A DNA stretch of 64,000 nt from Alphaproteobacteria bacterium (GCA_022449545.1 JAKUPN010000001.1:124001-188000), one strand, 5' to 3'. Positions 30,237 to 39,578 are shown, numbered from the stretch's first letter. Notes: generated by a model not told the origin, from the letters alone. Translations and numbers: made by a program.

Positions 30237-30402
30237 TCGGTAGACCCCAATACAGCCGTCAGAAAAACTAGTCCACCGAGACCTGCTGCAAGCAGGTGGG
30301 CGCCGTTTGTTTGAGACCACGATCTCAACAGTGACAGCTCCCAATTCGATGAGAAAGGTCCCCGGAACTTGAGTTCCGACAAACAGATCAGGATCTACCC
30401 AA
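30237..30402 (-). ncRNA. ssrS: 6S RNA
   Basis: About 165 nt between zapA and the 5-FCL gene. The ends pair (GGGTAGATCC at the 5' side with GGGGTCTACC at the 3' side) to give the closing stem, and the interior holds the alphaproteobacterial-type segment CGGCGCCCACCTG followed by CAGGT, with a large central bulge region. 6S RNA mimics an open promoter and sequesters sigma-70 RNA polymerase. Upstream, TTGCAG and TATTTT spaced by 17 bases form a plausible promoter ending just before the 5' end. Two open frames over this interval are incidental. Exact ends are approximate. Confidence 0.85.
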
Positions 30403-30461
30403 GACAAAAATAATTACCAAACCAATTTACTGCAAGTATGTTTAAACTTTAAAGTGGGAAA

Positions 30462-30764
30462 CTATTCCATGGAGTCAGCAATTTTTTCAATTTTCTCTGC
30501 TATTTTATTGATCCTATCTGCATAATCATTATCCTTTCCTTGCCGCAAATCATTCAATTCTTGATTTGCATCAGATAATTCGTCCGCTATTAGAAGACTG
30601 GCCATAACCATTAAACTTGTGTCACCAATTTGGCCAACTTCGTCAATCAAAGATGTCATTTTTCCATCAAAGTACTCAGCAAGTTCTGTGAGGTGCCTTT
30701 CCTGCCCGTCCTCACAAGAAACCTGGTACTGTCTCCCGTTTATTTTGATCTCTACTTGTGACAC
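30462..30764 (-). CDS. zapA: Cell division protein ZapA
   Basis: FtsZ-ring bundling protein, 100 aa. N-terminal EIKINGRQYQVSCEDGQE beta-sheet domain, LTELAEYFDGKM, then a C-terminal coiled coil (LIADELSDANQELNDL). Start is GTG 30764. Directly upstream of the 6S RNA gene and downstream of a DUF4164 coiled-coil gene, which is the standard alphaproteobacterial arrangement. Confidence 0.92.
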   Translation of the reverse strand: MSQVEIKINGRQYQVSCEDGQERHLTELAEYFDGKMTSLIDEVGQIGDTSLMVMASLLIADELSDANQELNDLRQGKDNDYADRINKIAEKIEKIADSME

Positions 30765-30810
30765 TTAATTATCCATTGGTTCATTATGGTTTGCCAAACT
30801 TTTCTCAAAA

Positions 30811-31053
30811 CTATTGTGCTAGTATATTTTTCATTTTGGCAATAGCTTTGTCTAAACCTAGTGAAACTTCAACTGAGGTTTTTTTCAAGTTTGCAAACTC
30901 TTTTTTAACAGAACTAATCTCATCCTCTAGTCTCAATTTTTCTGCCTTAAAGGCCAAGTCTCTTTCTGAAGACCTTTCTTGTATTCCAATCCCTGACTCT
31001 AAGCGAGAAAGTGCTTCAGAAAGTCTTTGATTTGCTTTTTCAACGGTTGACAT
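30811..31053 (-). CDS. DUF4164 coiled-coil protein
   Basis: 80 aa, almost entirely predicted coiled coil: ANQRLSEALSRLESGI, then a charged segment and LRLEDEISSVKKEFANLKK. It fits the DUF4164 proteins found next to zapA in alphaproteobacteria. No function is known; the position suggests a role near the divisome. Forty-six bases separate it from zapA, probably one transcript. Confidence 0.75.
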   Translation of the reverse strand: MSTVEKANQRLSEALSRLESGIGIQERSSERDLAFKAEKLRLEDEISSVKKEFANLKKTSVEVSLGLDKAIAKMKNILAQ

Positions 31054-31372
31054 GGACAGCCTTTCTTGTGCGGGTTATGGATAAAATAAGATAATTTCCA
31101 ACTTAGATGTGATAATTATGCCTAACTTACAGAAAACGCCTAACGATCTTTAAATCATATGGTACTTCCGCACATTCTATGGGGTCAATCAAGAGATTCT
31201 GAAGTAGTAAAACACATTTTGAAAGAATTTATTTCATAGTTAGTGGATAAACAGATGACGAATCCGTTGACGTCGACCCGTCATATGGGCATGTTGCAAA
31301 TTCATAAACCTATAAATTATTTGAAATTATTCCAAAAAGATATTTCTCATTGAAAGTTTTTTGTAAAATCTC
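31054..31372. other. Intergenic region between DUF4164/zapA unit and tkt
   Basis: A 319-base gap between divergent units that must hold both promoters. It contains TTGACG (31267-31272), TTGCAA (31294-31299) and TATAAATTAT (31311-31320), but none is arranged with canonical 16-18 base spacing. No open frame, RNA-like structure or repeat was recognised. Confidence 0.5.
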
Positions 31373-33385
31373 ATGAATAGCGCCCCTTCTATAGTTACAA
31401 ATTCAGTCAGCAATAAAAAGATGGCGAATGCTATCAGGGCCCTCTCAATGGATGCGGTCCAAAGAGCCAATTCCGGCCATCCAGGAGCCCCAATGGGTAT
31501 GGCTGACATTGTGACAGTATTATTTACTAAACATCTTAAATATGACTCTGATAGTCCTAACTGGCCTGATAGAGACAGACTCATTCTCTCAAACGGACAT
31601 GCATCAATGTTGCTTTACTCGTTACTTTACCTGACAGGGTATGATGACATGACCTTAGACCAGCTAAAAAATTTTCGAAAACTTGGAAGTCGTACAGCCG
31701 GACACCCAGAATATGGCCATGCATCTGGTATAGAGACTACTACAGGACCACTAGGCCAAGGTTTAGCAAATGCGGTTGGTATGGCACTTGGAGAACGTAT
31801 AAAAAATGAAAGACTTGGTAATGATCTCATAGATCACTTCACATATGTTTTAGTCGGGGATGGTTGCCTAATGGAAGGGATAAGTCATGAAGCAATATCT
31901 CTCGCCGGTCATCTAAAGCTTTCTAAGCTAATAGTAATGTTTGATGATAACAATATTTCGATAGATGGTAGTACTGATCTCAGCGTTTCAGATGATCAGG
32001 TTGCGCGCTTCGCAGCTAGTGGCTGGGACGTTCTTTCTATAGATGGCCACAATTATGAGAGTATTGACGAAGCTTTAACAATGGCCAAACAAAGTGATCG
32101 CCCCACTATGATAGCCTGTAAAACGAAAATTGGTTTTGGTTCGCCAAACAAGGAAGGTTCAGCGTCGGCACACGGATCACCGCTGGGTGATGATGAAATA
32201 AATGTCACGCGAGATAACTTGGATTGGCCACATAAACCATTTGATGTCCCAAGTGAAATCTTATCAGCTTGGAGGGCTGCTGGTTCAAGAGGCAAATCAG
32301 AGCTTAAAATATGGCAAGAAAAATTTAGCTCACTGGATGAAATAAAGAGAGCTGAATTTGAAGAAATGCTATCAGACAAGGTGCCTAATGATATAAATAA
32401 ATATATTATTGATCATAAACGTCAGGTTTCTAATGAAAAACCTAAATGGGCAACTAGAAAGTCTAGTGAAGAAATTTTAAAAGTCCTAACTAAGCAAATG
32501 CCAAACTTGATTGGAGGATCCGCCGATTTAACTGGTTCTAATAACACTAAAACTGATTCAACTATTCCTATATCTGCTGATAAATATGGAGGAAGCTATA
32601 TTTATTATGGTGTAAGAGAACATGCTATGGCCGCCATTATGAATGGGTTAGCATTGCATGGCGGATTTATCCCTTATGGTGGAACATTCCTGACTTTTAC
32701 TGATTATTGCAGACCCTCTATACGATTAGCCGCCTTAATGGGTCTCAGGGTTATTTACGTCATGACCCATGACTCGATAGGATTGGGAGAAGATGGCCCA
32801 ACTCATCAGCCTGTAGAACATATTTCATCATTAAGAGCCATGCCAAACTTAAACCTATTTCGACCAGCTGATCCTATTGAGACTGCAGAATGTTGGCAAT
32901 TAGCTCTTGAAAGCACATCTACACCTTCAGTGCTAGCATTGACAAGACAGGGTTTGCCAACTTTGCGCGAGACTCATACTGAGAGAAACATGTGCGCATT
33001 AGGAGCATATGTTATAGAACCAGCTGAGGGTAACGGAGATGAGCGTCAGGCTACAATATTGGCTACCGGCTCAGAGGTGGAAATAGCTATTGCAGCAAGA
33101 AAAATTCTACAATTAGAGGGTATTGCAACTGCTGTTGTGTCAATGCCTTGCTGGGAGTTGTTTGATAAACAACCCAAGTCTTATCGAGAAGAAGTTCTTG
33201 GTAGGGTCGGTGTTAGGGTTGCCGTAGAAGCATCAGTTACGTTTGGTTGGTCTCGGTATGGAGTAGATGAATTTAAGGTAGTAGGCATGCAATCATTCGG
33301 GGCTTCGGCGCCATTATCAGATGTTTATTCCCATTTTGGTATTACAACAGAAGCTGTTGTAAATGCAGTTCGATCGGAGCTTTAG
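31373..33385 (+). CDS. tkt: Transketolase
   Basis: TPP enzyme of the non-oxidative pentose phosphate pathway moving two-carbon ketol units. 670 aa. Seen: RANSGHPGAPMGMADI, TTGPLGQGLANAVGMA, TPP motif GDGCLMEGISHEA ending in DDN, pyrimidine domain with YYGVREHAMAAIMNG and THDSIGLGEDGPTHQPVEH. First gene of a carbon-metabolism run (tkt-gap-unknown-fba-thiE). No good Shine-Dalgarno precedes ATG 31373. Confidence 0.97.
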   Translation: MNSAPSIVTNSVSNKKMANAIRALSMDAVQRANSGHPGAPMGMADIVTVLFTKHLKYDSDSPNWPDRDRLILSNGHASMLLYSLLYLTGYDDMTLDQLKNFRKLGSRTAGHPEYGHASGIETTTGPLGQGLANAVGMALGERIKNERLGNDLIDHFTYVLVGDGCLMEGISHEAISLAGHLKLSKLIVMFDDNNISIDGSTDLSVSDDQVARFAASGWDVLSIDGHNYESIDEALTMAKQSDRPTMIACKTKIGFGSPNKEGSASAHGSPLGDDEINVTRDNLDWPHKPFDVPSEILSAWRAAGSRGKSELKIWQEKFSSLDEIKRAEFEEMLSDKVPNDINKYIIDHKRQVSNEKPKWATRKSSEEILKVLTKQMPNLIGGSADLTGSNNTKTDSTIPISADKYGGSYIYYGVREHAMAAIMNGLALHGGFIPYGGTFLTFTDYCRPSIRLAALMGLRVIYVMTHDSIGLGEDGPTHQPVEHISSLRAMPNLNLFRPADPIETAECWQLALESTSTPSVLALTRQGLPTLRETHTERNMCALGAYVIEPAEGNGDERQATILATGSEVEIAIAARKILQLEGIATAVVSMPCWELFDKQPKSYREEVLGRVGVRVAVEASVTFGWSRYGVDEFKVVGMQSFGASAPLSDVYSHFGITTEAVVNAVRSEL

Positions 33386-33441
33386 ATATTAAAATAGTTT
33401 TCACATCAAAACTTTAACACCAAAACACATGGAGAGTTCGA

Positions 33442-34467
33442 ATGGCCGTACGTGTGGCAATAAATGGCTTTGGCAGAATTGGTCGTCTAATACTAAGAGC
33501 TGCTTACGAACAAAATAGATCAGGTATAACTTTTGTTGGAATTAATGATCTCGGATCTGTAGAAGCGAATGCACACCTGTTGCGTCATGATTCAGTTCAC
33601 GGTCCCTTTCCAGGTTCGATTAGAAGTGGAAAAGGCTGGATAGACCTAGGAAATAAATCCAAAGTAGGAAAGCGTATAAAGGTGTTTTCTGAAAGAAACC
33701 CAGCTGATTTGCAATGGAAAGACCTCAATGTTGATATAGTTTTAGAATGTACAGGCATATTTACCTCGAAAAATGCGGCAAACCGGCATATCAATGCAGG
33801 GGCTAAAAAAGTTCTGATTTCAGCTCCATCGGGTGATGCTGATATTACAGTCGTCCAGGGCGTTAATCATAAAAACCTAAAAAAATCTCATGTTGTAGTA
33901 TCAAATGCCTCATGTACCACCAATTGCTTAGCCCCCGTTGCGGCCGTTCTTGATAAAACGGTGGGAATAAAACACGGATTTATGACTACGGTGCATAGCT
34001 ATACTGGCGATCAACCTGTTTTAGATACACTTCACTCAGATCTTCATCGATCACGCGGTGCTGCTACGAATATGATTCCTACTTCGACTGGCGCAGCAAG
34101 AGCAGTAGGCCTCGTACTACCTCAACTTGCGGGCAAACTCGATGGCACAGCAGTTAGAGTGCCTACTCCAAATGTGTCCATGGTTGATTTAGTTTTCGAA
34201 TCTAAAAAAAATACAGATGCCGAGGAAATAAACCGTAGAATCATCAGCGCCTCATCAACAAAGGAACTAAATGGCATTCTTACTATAAACAGAGAACCTC
34301 TTGTCTCTTCTGACTTTAATCATAACCCAGCAAGTTCTATATTTGACTTGACACAAACTCAGGTCACGAACAAGCGTTTGGTTAGGGTGCTTAGCTGGTA
34401 TGATAATGAATGGGGCTTTTCATCGAGAATGACTGACACAGCAATACAGATGGCAAAGGTCGGCTGA
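33442..34467 (+). CDS. gap: Glyceraldehyde-3-phosphate dehydrogenase
   Basis: Phosphorylating GAPDH, 341 aa. NAD site AINGFGRIGRLILRA at the N-terminus, catalytic Cys in SNASCTTNCLAP near residue 155, and substrate motifs TTVHSYTGDQ and SWYDNEWGFSSR. GGAGAG lies five bases before ATG 33442. In many relatives pgk follows directly. Here the next gene is the 145-aa unknown, and pgk is absent from the window. Confidence 0.97.
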   Translation: MAVRVAINGFGRIGRLILRAAYEQNRSGITFVGINDLGSVEANAHLLRHDSVHGPFPGSIRSGKGWIDLGNKSKVGKRIKVFSERNPADLQWKDLNVDIVLECTGIFTSKNAANRHINAGAKKVLISAPSGDADITVVQGVNHKNLKKSHVVVSNASCTTNCLAPVAAVLDKTVGIKHGFMTTVHSYTGDQPVLDTLHSDLHRSRGAATNMIPTSTGAARAVGLVLPQLAGKLDGTAVRVPTPNVSMVDLVFESKKNTDAEEINRRIISASSTKELNGILTINREPLVSSDFNHNPASSIFDLTQTQVTNKRLVRVLSWYDNEWGFSSRMTDTAIQMAKVG

Positions 34468-34482
34468 ATAAAGCCCCATAGA

Positions 34483-34920
34483 ATGAGCAAAGAACAGAAA
34501 CCACAAATTATTGTTCATGATTTAGATGAGGCAGTCGCAGCGCTAATAGCTTCTTCAGATATGGATATAGCAGTAACTTTAGTAAGCCCCAAAGGTGCTG
34601 CAAGTTACGCTGGACCGGGGTGGTTTCGAGAGCTTATTTGCCTAGCCAAAGAAAAAGTTCCTGATTCACAGTTTGATAGTATTCTCGACTGTTCTGAGGA
34701 TTCTGGGCAAGCTCTAGCTGCATTACGTGAAGGTGTTAAAGCAATAAACTATAAAGGATCTGAAAAAAAAGTTTTAAAAGTACGAGATATAGCTCATCAA
34801 ACAGGTACAGAATTATTAGAAATAGATTATTCTCAGGCCTTAGACCTAAGTTTACACGATAATAAGAGTTCAGCCAGCCGAGATTGGTTGACTGGTAAAT
34901 TAACAAAAAATAGTTTCTAG
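34483..34920 (+). CDS. Conserved protein of unknown function between gap and aldolase
   Basis: 145 aa, not assigned to a named family. Predicted as a small alpha/beta protein: IIVHDLDEAVAALIAS, VTLVSPKGAASYAGPGWFRELI, then FDSILDCSEDSGQALAALREG and a strand-helix end. No signal peptide, membrane helix or metal motif. The pattern, a Rossmann-like half with a Gly/Ala loop and DCSEDSGQALAALR, recalls small proteins found beside pgk/fba in other alphaproteobacteria (memory, not searched). It starts 15 bases after gap, so it belongs to the glycolytic transcript and may modulate the aldolase or its neighbours. Confidence 0.7.
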   Translation: MSKEQKPQIIVHDLDEAVAALIASSDMDIAVTLVSPKGAASYAGPGWFRELICLAKEKVPDSQFDSILDCSEDSGQALAALREGVKAINYKGSEKKVLKVRDIAHQTGTELLEIDYSQALDLSLHDNKSSASRDWLTGKLTKNSF

Positions 34921-35015
34921 TGTTTGCAAAATCAGTCTATGTCAGGTAAGCCAGAACTCTATTATTAACTTGGCCTATAGCTATAATAAGCTCTTAAATG
35001 CACGGGATGAAAATC

Positions 35016-35936
35016 ATGAGAGTCACACAAAAGGTCAGAAAAATTCTATCTTATTATGAAGCTGACAATGTTGGTAGCAAGACAAATTTAGCTAGGATCC
35101 TAATGACAGGTAAACTAGCAGGTACTGGAAAAATGATTATCTTGCCAGTTGACCAAGGTTGGGAGCATGGACCGGCACGTAGCTTCGCCCCTAATGCTCC
35201 TGCTTATGATCCTCATTATTTTTTTAGATTAGCCATTGATGCCGGGTTAAACGCTTACGCAGCACCATTAGGGCAATTAGAGGCAGGAGCCGACACCTTT
35301 GCCGGATCGGTTCCAATGATCCTTAAATTGAACAATGCAAATTCACATTCCACCACAAAAGACCAAGCGATTACAGCATCTGTTGAGGACGCATTAAGAT
35401 TAGGTTGTTCGGCTATAGGATTTACTATTTATCCAGGCTCTGATGATCAGTATGAAATGATAGAGGAAATCCAAGAAATATCATTAGAAGCTAAATCCTG
35501 TGGTTTAGCGGTAGTAATCTGGTCTTATCCAAGAGGTGGCGGTCTCTCGAAAGAGGGAGAGACAGCTATTGATGTTACAGCTTATGCAGCCCATATGGCC
35601 GCCCAACTAGGAGCACACATAATCAAGGTTAAACCTCCAACTTCTCACATAGAACAAAATGAAGCAAAAAAAGTTTATGAAGACCAACAAATAGATATTA
35701 GTAGTTTAAGTGCAAGAATTTCGCATATTTTACAATCTGCTTTTAATGGTCGTCGCTTGGTCGTTTTTTCCGGTGGAGGAATAAAAGATACAGAAGGTAT
35801 GTATGAGGAAATTCGACAGTTACGAGATGGCGGTGCCTCAGGGTCAATTATAGGCCGTAATAGTTTCCAAAGATCTAAACAGGATTCTCTTAATTTATTG
35901 GATAATATAATTAAGATTTATCAAGGTAAGTTTTAG
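35016..35936 (+). CDS. Class I (DhnA-type) fructose-bisphosphate aldolase
   Basis: Schiff-base aldolase of the archaeal/DhnA type, splitting or forming fructose-1,6-bisphosphate. Motifs: PVDQGWEHGPARSF, GLNAYAAPLG, the Schiff-base lysine segment HIIKVKPPT and GGIKDTEGM with SIIGRNSF. Three ATGs are possible (34998, 35007, 35016). Relatives begin at MRVTQKVR and GGG at 35004 is spaced for 35016, so I use that (306 aa). A perfect TATAAT at 34982-34987 suggests a local promoter, which would instead favour a near-leaderless 34998 start. Confidence 0.9.
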   Translation: MRVTQKVRKILSYYEADNVGSKTNLARILMTGKLAGTGKMIILPVDQGWEHGPARSFAPNAPAYDPHYFFRLAIDAGLNAYAAPLGQLEAGADTFAGSVPMILKLNNANSHSTTKDQAITASVEDALRLGCSAIGFTIYPGSDDQYEMIEEIQEISLEAKSCGLAVVIWSYPRGGGLSKEGETAIDVTAYAAHMAAQLGAHIIKVKPPTSHIEQNEAKKVYEDQQIDISSLSARISHILQSAFNGRRLVVFSGGGIKDTEGMYEEIRQLRDGGASGSIIGRNSFQRSKQDSLNLLDNIIKIYQGKF

Positions 35937-35970
35937 AAATTAGCAAGCAAAATAAGTAGGTATATAAACT

Positions 35971-36648
35971 GTGCCCGCATTAAAGAAATGCCAGATTTTT
36001 GAATCTTATCTCTATCTAATTACTCCGCCCAATATAAGGGAAGAAAATTTATCAGAGTTTGCCGAGGTACTGGAAGAGATAGTTGATAAGGAAATAATTT
36101 CCTGCCTTCAAATACGACTAAAGGATCCTGGAGGAATAGCTGTTTCAGACGACATAATCCGCACCGTTTCAAACACTCTACTACCGATAGTTCAATCAAA
36201 TAATGTAGCTTTTATAATGAACGACAACCCGGAACTGGCGAGTGAACTTGGATGTGATGGTGTGCACATCGGTCAAGAGGATATTACCTACTCAAAAGCC
36301 AGGTCCATAATGGGGGATCAAGCGATTATTGGTGTTACTTGCCATAATTCTAAACACCTAGCCATAACTGCATCCGAGTTAGGGGCTGATTATGTTGCGT
36401 TCGGTGCCTTTTTCCCAACTGAGACCAAAACTCCAAAAACAACTGCTCAACCAGAACTGTTAAAATGGTGGAGTGAAATTACTCAAGTTCCCTGTGTGGC
36501 AATCGGAGGTATAAACCCACAGAATTGTCTATTTTTGATGCAATCAGGCGCTGATTTTCTTGCGGTTTCTTCAGGAGTATGGAACCATCCCGCTGGTCAT
36601 GCAGAAGCTATATCTGAGTTTGAAAAGAAATTAAAAAAGAAAAATTAA
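35971..36648 (+). CDS. thiE: Thiamine-phosphate synthase
   Basis: Joins HMP-PP and thiazole-P to thiamine phosphate. TIM barrel, 225 aa. Motifs: LQIRLKDP, FIMNDNPELASELGCDGVHIGQED, GVTCHN, GADYVAFGAFFPTETK and AIGGINPQN. Start is GTG 35971. The N-terminal region is a little longer than usual (SYLYLITPPNI). It lies between aldolase and efp, away from other thiamine genes in the window (thiD only). Confidence 0.92.
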   Translation: MPALKKCQIFESYLYLITPPNIREENLSEFAEVLEEIVDKEIISCLQIRLKDPGGIAVSDDIIRTVSNTLLPIVQSNNVAFIMNDNPELASELGCDGVHIGQEDITYSKARSIMGDQAIIGVTCHNSKHLAITASELGADYVAFGAFFPTETKTPKTTAQPELLKWWSEITQVPCVAIGGINPQNCLFLMQSGADFLAVSSGVWNHPAGHAEAISEFEKKLKKKN

Positions 36649-36727
36649 ATTTGTTGAACCGTTGATATATTTTAAATCAACTGTTAGACAGCCGATCCGT
36701 TGTTAATAAGTGAACGGGTATAAGCCC

Positions 36728-37297
36728 ATGAAAATTGATGGTAACGAAATCCGACCAGGAAATGTTATAGAGCACCAGAGTAGACTGTGGCGTGCTGTTA
36801 GGATACAGCATGTAAAACCAGGAAAAGGGGGGGCTTATTTACAAGTCGAGCTAAGAGAAGTAAGGGATGGCACCAAGCTAAATGAACGTTTTCGTTCGGC
36901 CGAAACTGTTGAACGGGTAAGACTAGATCAAAAAGATTATCAATATTTATACAGTGATGGGGACCAATTTACGTTTATGGATCAAGAAACATACGAACAA
37001 GTTACACTCGATAGTAGTATAATTGAGCCCGAGCAAAGCCAGTTTCTTCAAGACGGCATGTCAGTAACCATCGAATCATACGAGAACTCTCCAATAGGAG
37101 TTTCACTTCCTGAAAAGGTAACCCTTGGTGTTGCGGAAGCAGACGCAGTAGTAAAAGGACAGACAGCTTCATCCTCATATAAACCCGCTGTTTTAGAAAA
37201 TGGCATTAAAATTCTTGTTCCTCCTCATATTGAATCTGGAACCCGAATTGTTGTTTCTACCTCAGATGCTACTTATGTAGAGCGGGCTAAAGAATAA
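36728..37297 (+). CDS. efp: Elongation factor P
   Basis: Relieves ribosome stalling at polyproline. 189 aa from ATG 36728 ([11 protein letters not shown]); GTG 36710 would add six residues without a family match. Three beta domains. Lys33 in the loop PGKGGAY is the site that EpmA/EpmB modify in some bacteria; whether it is modified here is unknown, as neither gene is in the window. Adjacent to a SuhB-like gene, a frequent pairing in alphaproteobacteria. Confidence 0.96.
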   Translation: MKIDGNEIRPGNVIEHQSRLWRAVRIQHVKPGKGGAYLQVELREVRDGTKLNERFRSAETVERVRLDQKDYQYLYSDGDQFTFMDQETYEQVTLDSSIIEPEQSQFLQDGMSVTIESYENSPIGVSLPEKVTLGVAEADAVVKGQTASSSYKPAVLENGIKILVPPHIESGTRIVVSTSDATYVERAKE

Positions 37298-37359
37298 TAT
37301 CAAGCCAGATGTACAATGCTAATTAAAGCGTTTGTCGCACAGATTGATAAAGGCTCAAC

Positions 37360-38166
37360 ATGCGCACTCCGATAATTAATGTCATGGATCGGGCAGCTAG
37401 ACGCGCTGGAAGAGCTTTAGCACGTGATTTCAGTGAAGTGCAACATCTGCAAGCATCCAGAAAAGGAACACAAAAGTTTTCCAAAGCAGCAATAAGAAAA
37501 GCTAAGGAAATCATAAAGTATGAGCTCACTAAAGCACGGCCGTCATTTAATTTTTTGGGCGAACCTATTAAGCCAGAGAATTCAGAGTCGAAAAATGAGT
37601 GGATTATAAACCCTCTAGACGGAGCATCAAATTATGCGCATGGTCAGCCACACTTTTGTATTTCTATAGCTCACATTGACGATAAAGTTCTAAAAGAAAG
37701 TATTGTGTATGACCCTCTTGATGAAGAAATTTTTTGGGCTGTTAAAAATACGGGGGCATACTTAAATGATACTCGGCTGAGAGTGTCTGCCCGCCGTGAT
37801 CCAAGTGATTCAATAATAGCAACGTTTGCTCAAACTGATGGGAAGAGTGAGAATACTCCCAATCCTTTATCAATCATCGAAATCGTGCAAAATTATGGAG
37901 ATATAAGAATTTCGGGTTCCCCATCACTTGATTTAGCGTATTTAGCTGCTGGAAGATTTGATGGCTGTTATCATCAGGGACTACTGCCAGAAAATATTGG
38001 GCCTGGCACTCTAATTGTAAAGGAAGCGGGTGGTCTAATTACTGATCTAAATGGGAAAAACAACATGTTAGACTCGGGAGATTTAATAGCTGCAAATGGA
38101 GAATTATATGATGGGCTCTTTAACTGTATTAAGTCATCAAATTTTTCCGTTAGCGAAGATAAATAA
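37360..38166 (+). CDS. Inositol monophosphatase-family protein (SuhB-like) with degenerate metal site
   Basis: 268 aa, clear IMPase fold: WIINPLDGASNYAHG at 81-95, an extended central sheet and SGSPSLDLAYLAAGRFDG near 186. Two key acids are missing. The usual DPLDGT reads NPLDGA (Asp to Asn84), and the usual WDxAAG reads ENIGPG (Asp to Asn212, Trp lost). Glu68 (GEP instead of GEE) and Asp87 remain. Activity as a Mg-dependent phosphatase is doubtful. E. coli SuhB is also a NusA-associated antitermination and ribosome-assembly factor independent of catalysis, so a non-enzymatic role is possible. Follows efp. Confidence 0.85.
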   Translation: MRTPIINVMDRAARRAGRALARDFSEVQHLQASRKGTQKFSKAAIRKAKEIIKYELTKARPSFNFLGEPIKPENSESKNEWIINPLDGASNYAHGQPHFCISIAHIDDKVLKESIVYDPLDEEIFWAVKNTGAYLNDTRLRVSARRDPSDSIIATFAQTDGKSENTPNPLSIIEIVQNYGDIRISGSPSLDLAYLAAGRFDGCYHQGLLPENIGPGTLIVKEAGGLITDLNGKNNMLDSGDLIAANGELYDGLFNCIKSSNFSVSEDK

Positions 38167-38421
38167 ATTAATTCTACCTCTCGAAAACTAATTGAAACAG
38201 AAGATTTCTGACAAATGCTTAAGATCATTTAAAATTCAATTTAAGTATAAACCAGCCGAAACAAGTAGAAGGACCTTTGGTGATTGACGAATAATAATAG
38301 TTTTAAAGCAAAAAGTTGCCCTAAAATCGTCATACTCATGCTGAATTATGGAAAAATCATAATAGTTTAACTTAAATATTATAGAATCTTAGGACTAATC
38401 GAACCCCGACGGTGATAATTA

Positions 38422-39561
38422 ATGACCAGGCCACAACGCTATCTAACACGCATGTTAATTTTCCTGCTTATCACTGCGCTCGGAGTAGGGACAGTATACA
38501 GCCAAATATTTTTATCATTCATGGCTAATCCAGCGATAAACGGAATAATTATCTTTACTTTAATTTTAGGTATTATTTTAGTGTTTCGCCAAGTATGGAT
38601 GCTAAATATAGAGGTAAACTGGATTGAAACCTACAGAAGCGAACGACCTGGCCTTTCTGTAAATGCTGCACCAACTTTGCTCGCTCCCATGGCAACAATG
38701 TTTGGTGAACGAAGTGGGGAACTTAGAATAACTACAGTCACTATGAGGTCAATTCTTGATGGAGTTAATGCTCGTCTAGATGAGGAACGTGACCTTACTA
38801 GGTATCTAATAGGGTTACTCATTTTTTTAGGACTTTTAGGAACATTCTGGGGCTTGCTACAAACGGTGCGCTCAGTAGCGGACGTTATATCGAGCCTGCA
38901 AGTTACAGGTGGAGAACTTACACAGATTTTTGATTCCCTAAAAGAAGGGCTAAACGCGCCCCTGACAGGAATGGGTACTGCTTTCAGCTCTTCATTGTTT
39001 GGTCTTGCGGGATCGTTGGTCCTTGGATTTTTAGATTTACAGGCTGGTTCAGCTCAAAACCGCTTTTATAATGAACTTGAAGAATGGCTTAGTGGTCTAA
39101 CGAAAGTATCAGGTCGATCTCGAACATTGGAAGGAGATCAGAGTGTCCCAGCTTACATTCAGGCATTATTAGAAAAAACAGCTGACTCTCTCGATAATTT
39201 ACAGAGGACTATAAACAAAGGAGAGACTACCAGAGATAGAACTGATTCAACTCTTACCGCACTAGCCGATAAGTTAACTACACTGACTGATCAAATGCGA
39301 ACAGAACAGGAAATTATGCTGAAACTAGCTAATTCTCAGAGTGATATGGGTCCTGTTTTACAAAAGCTTACTGAAGAGAGAAGAGCAACCATTGATGACG
39401 TAACACGCAATCATATAAGGAACATAGATACTTACCTTGCCCGATTAGTGGAGGACACAAATAGTGGTCGAGGTGAAATGGTACAAGAAATTCGTGCAGA
39501 AATTAGACTGCTCGCACGCACAATCGCTGCTCGCTCCGATGAGAGCGATAATCGTCACTAA
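38422..39561 (+). CDS. MotA/TolQ/ExbB-like proton channel protein
   Basis: 379 aa. Four membrane helices: about 10-30, 38-57, 126-146 (FLGLLGTFWGLL) and 180-202 (MGTAFSSSLFGLAGSLVLGFL), the last two carrying the TolQ/MotA signature. A basic/Arg-rich loop and a long C-terminal coiled-coil (SLDNLQRTINKGETT onward) follow. Paired with the MotB/OmpA-like gene 17 bases downstream; together they resemble a stator that turns ion flow into force on peptidoglycan. Not flagellar (no flagellar genes in the window) and distinct from tolQ at 24273. Confidence 0.8.
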   Translation: MTRPQRYLTRMLIFLLITALGVGTVYSQIFLSFMANPAINGIIIFTLILGIILVFRQVWMLNIEVNWIETYRSERPGLSVNAAPTLLAPMATMFGERSGELRITTVTMRSILDGVNARLDEERDLTRYLIGLLIFLGLLGTFWGLLQTVRSVADVISSLQVTGGELTQIFDSLKEGLNAPLTGMGTAFSSSLFGLAGSLVLGFLDLQAGSAQNRFYNELEEWLSGLTKVSGRSRTLEGDQSVPAYIQALLEKTADSLDNLQRTINKGETTRDRTDSTLTALADKLTTLTDQMRTEQEIMLKLANSQSDMGPVLQKLTEERRATIDDVTRNHIRNIDTYLARLVEDTNSGRGEMVQEIRAEIRLLARTIAARSDESDNRH

Positions 39562-39578
39562 CGCAGTTGAAATAAGTA

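Noticed and set aside
30200-30407. Two overlapping open frames of about 60 aa on the minus strand
   Set aside because: They lie entirely inside the 6S RNA gene, whose closing stem and core motif explain the conservation; no ribosome site or family resemblance.
35937-35970. TPP riboswitch upstream of thiE
   Set aside because: Only 34 bases lie between the aldolase stop and thiE, too short for a THI element, and no CUGAGA-type motif is present. The same holds upstream of thiD.
36662-36681. GTTGAT/ATCAAC hairpin between thiE and efp
   Set aside because: Only six AT-rich pairs with no T-tract on either strand, so not called as a terminator.
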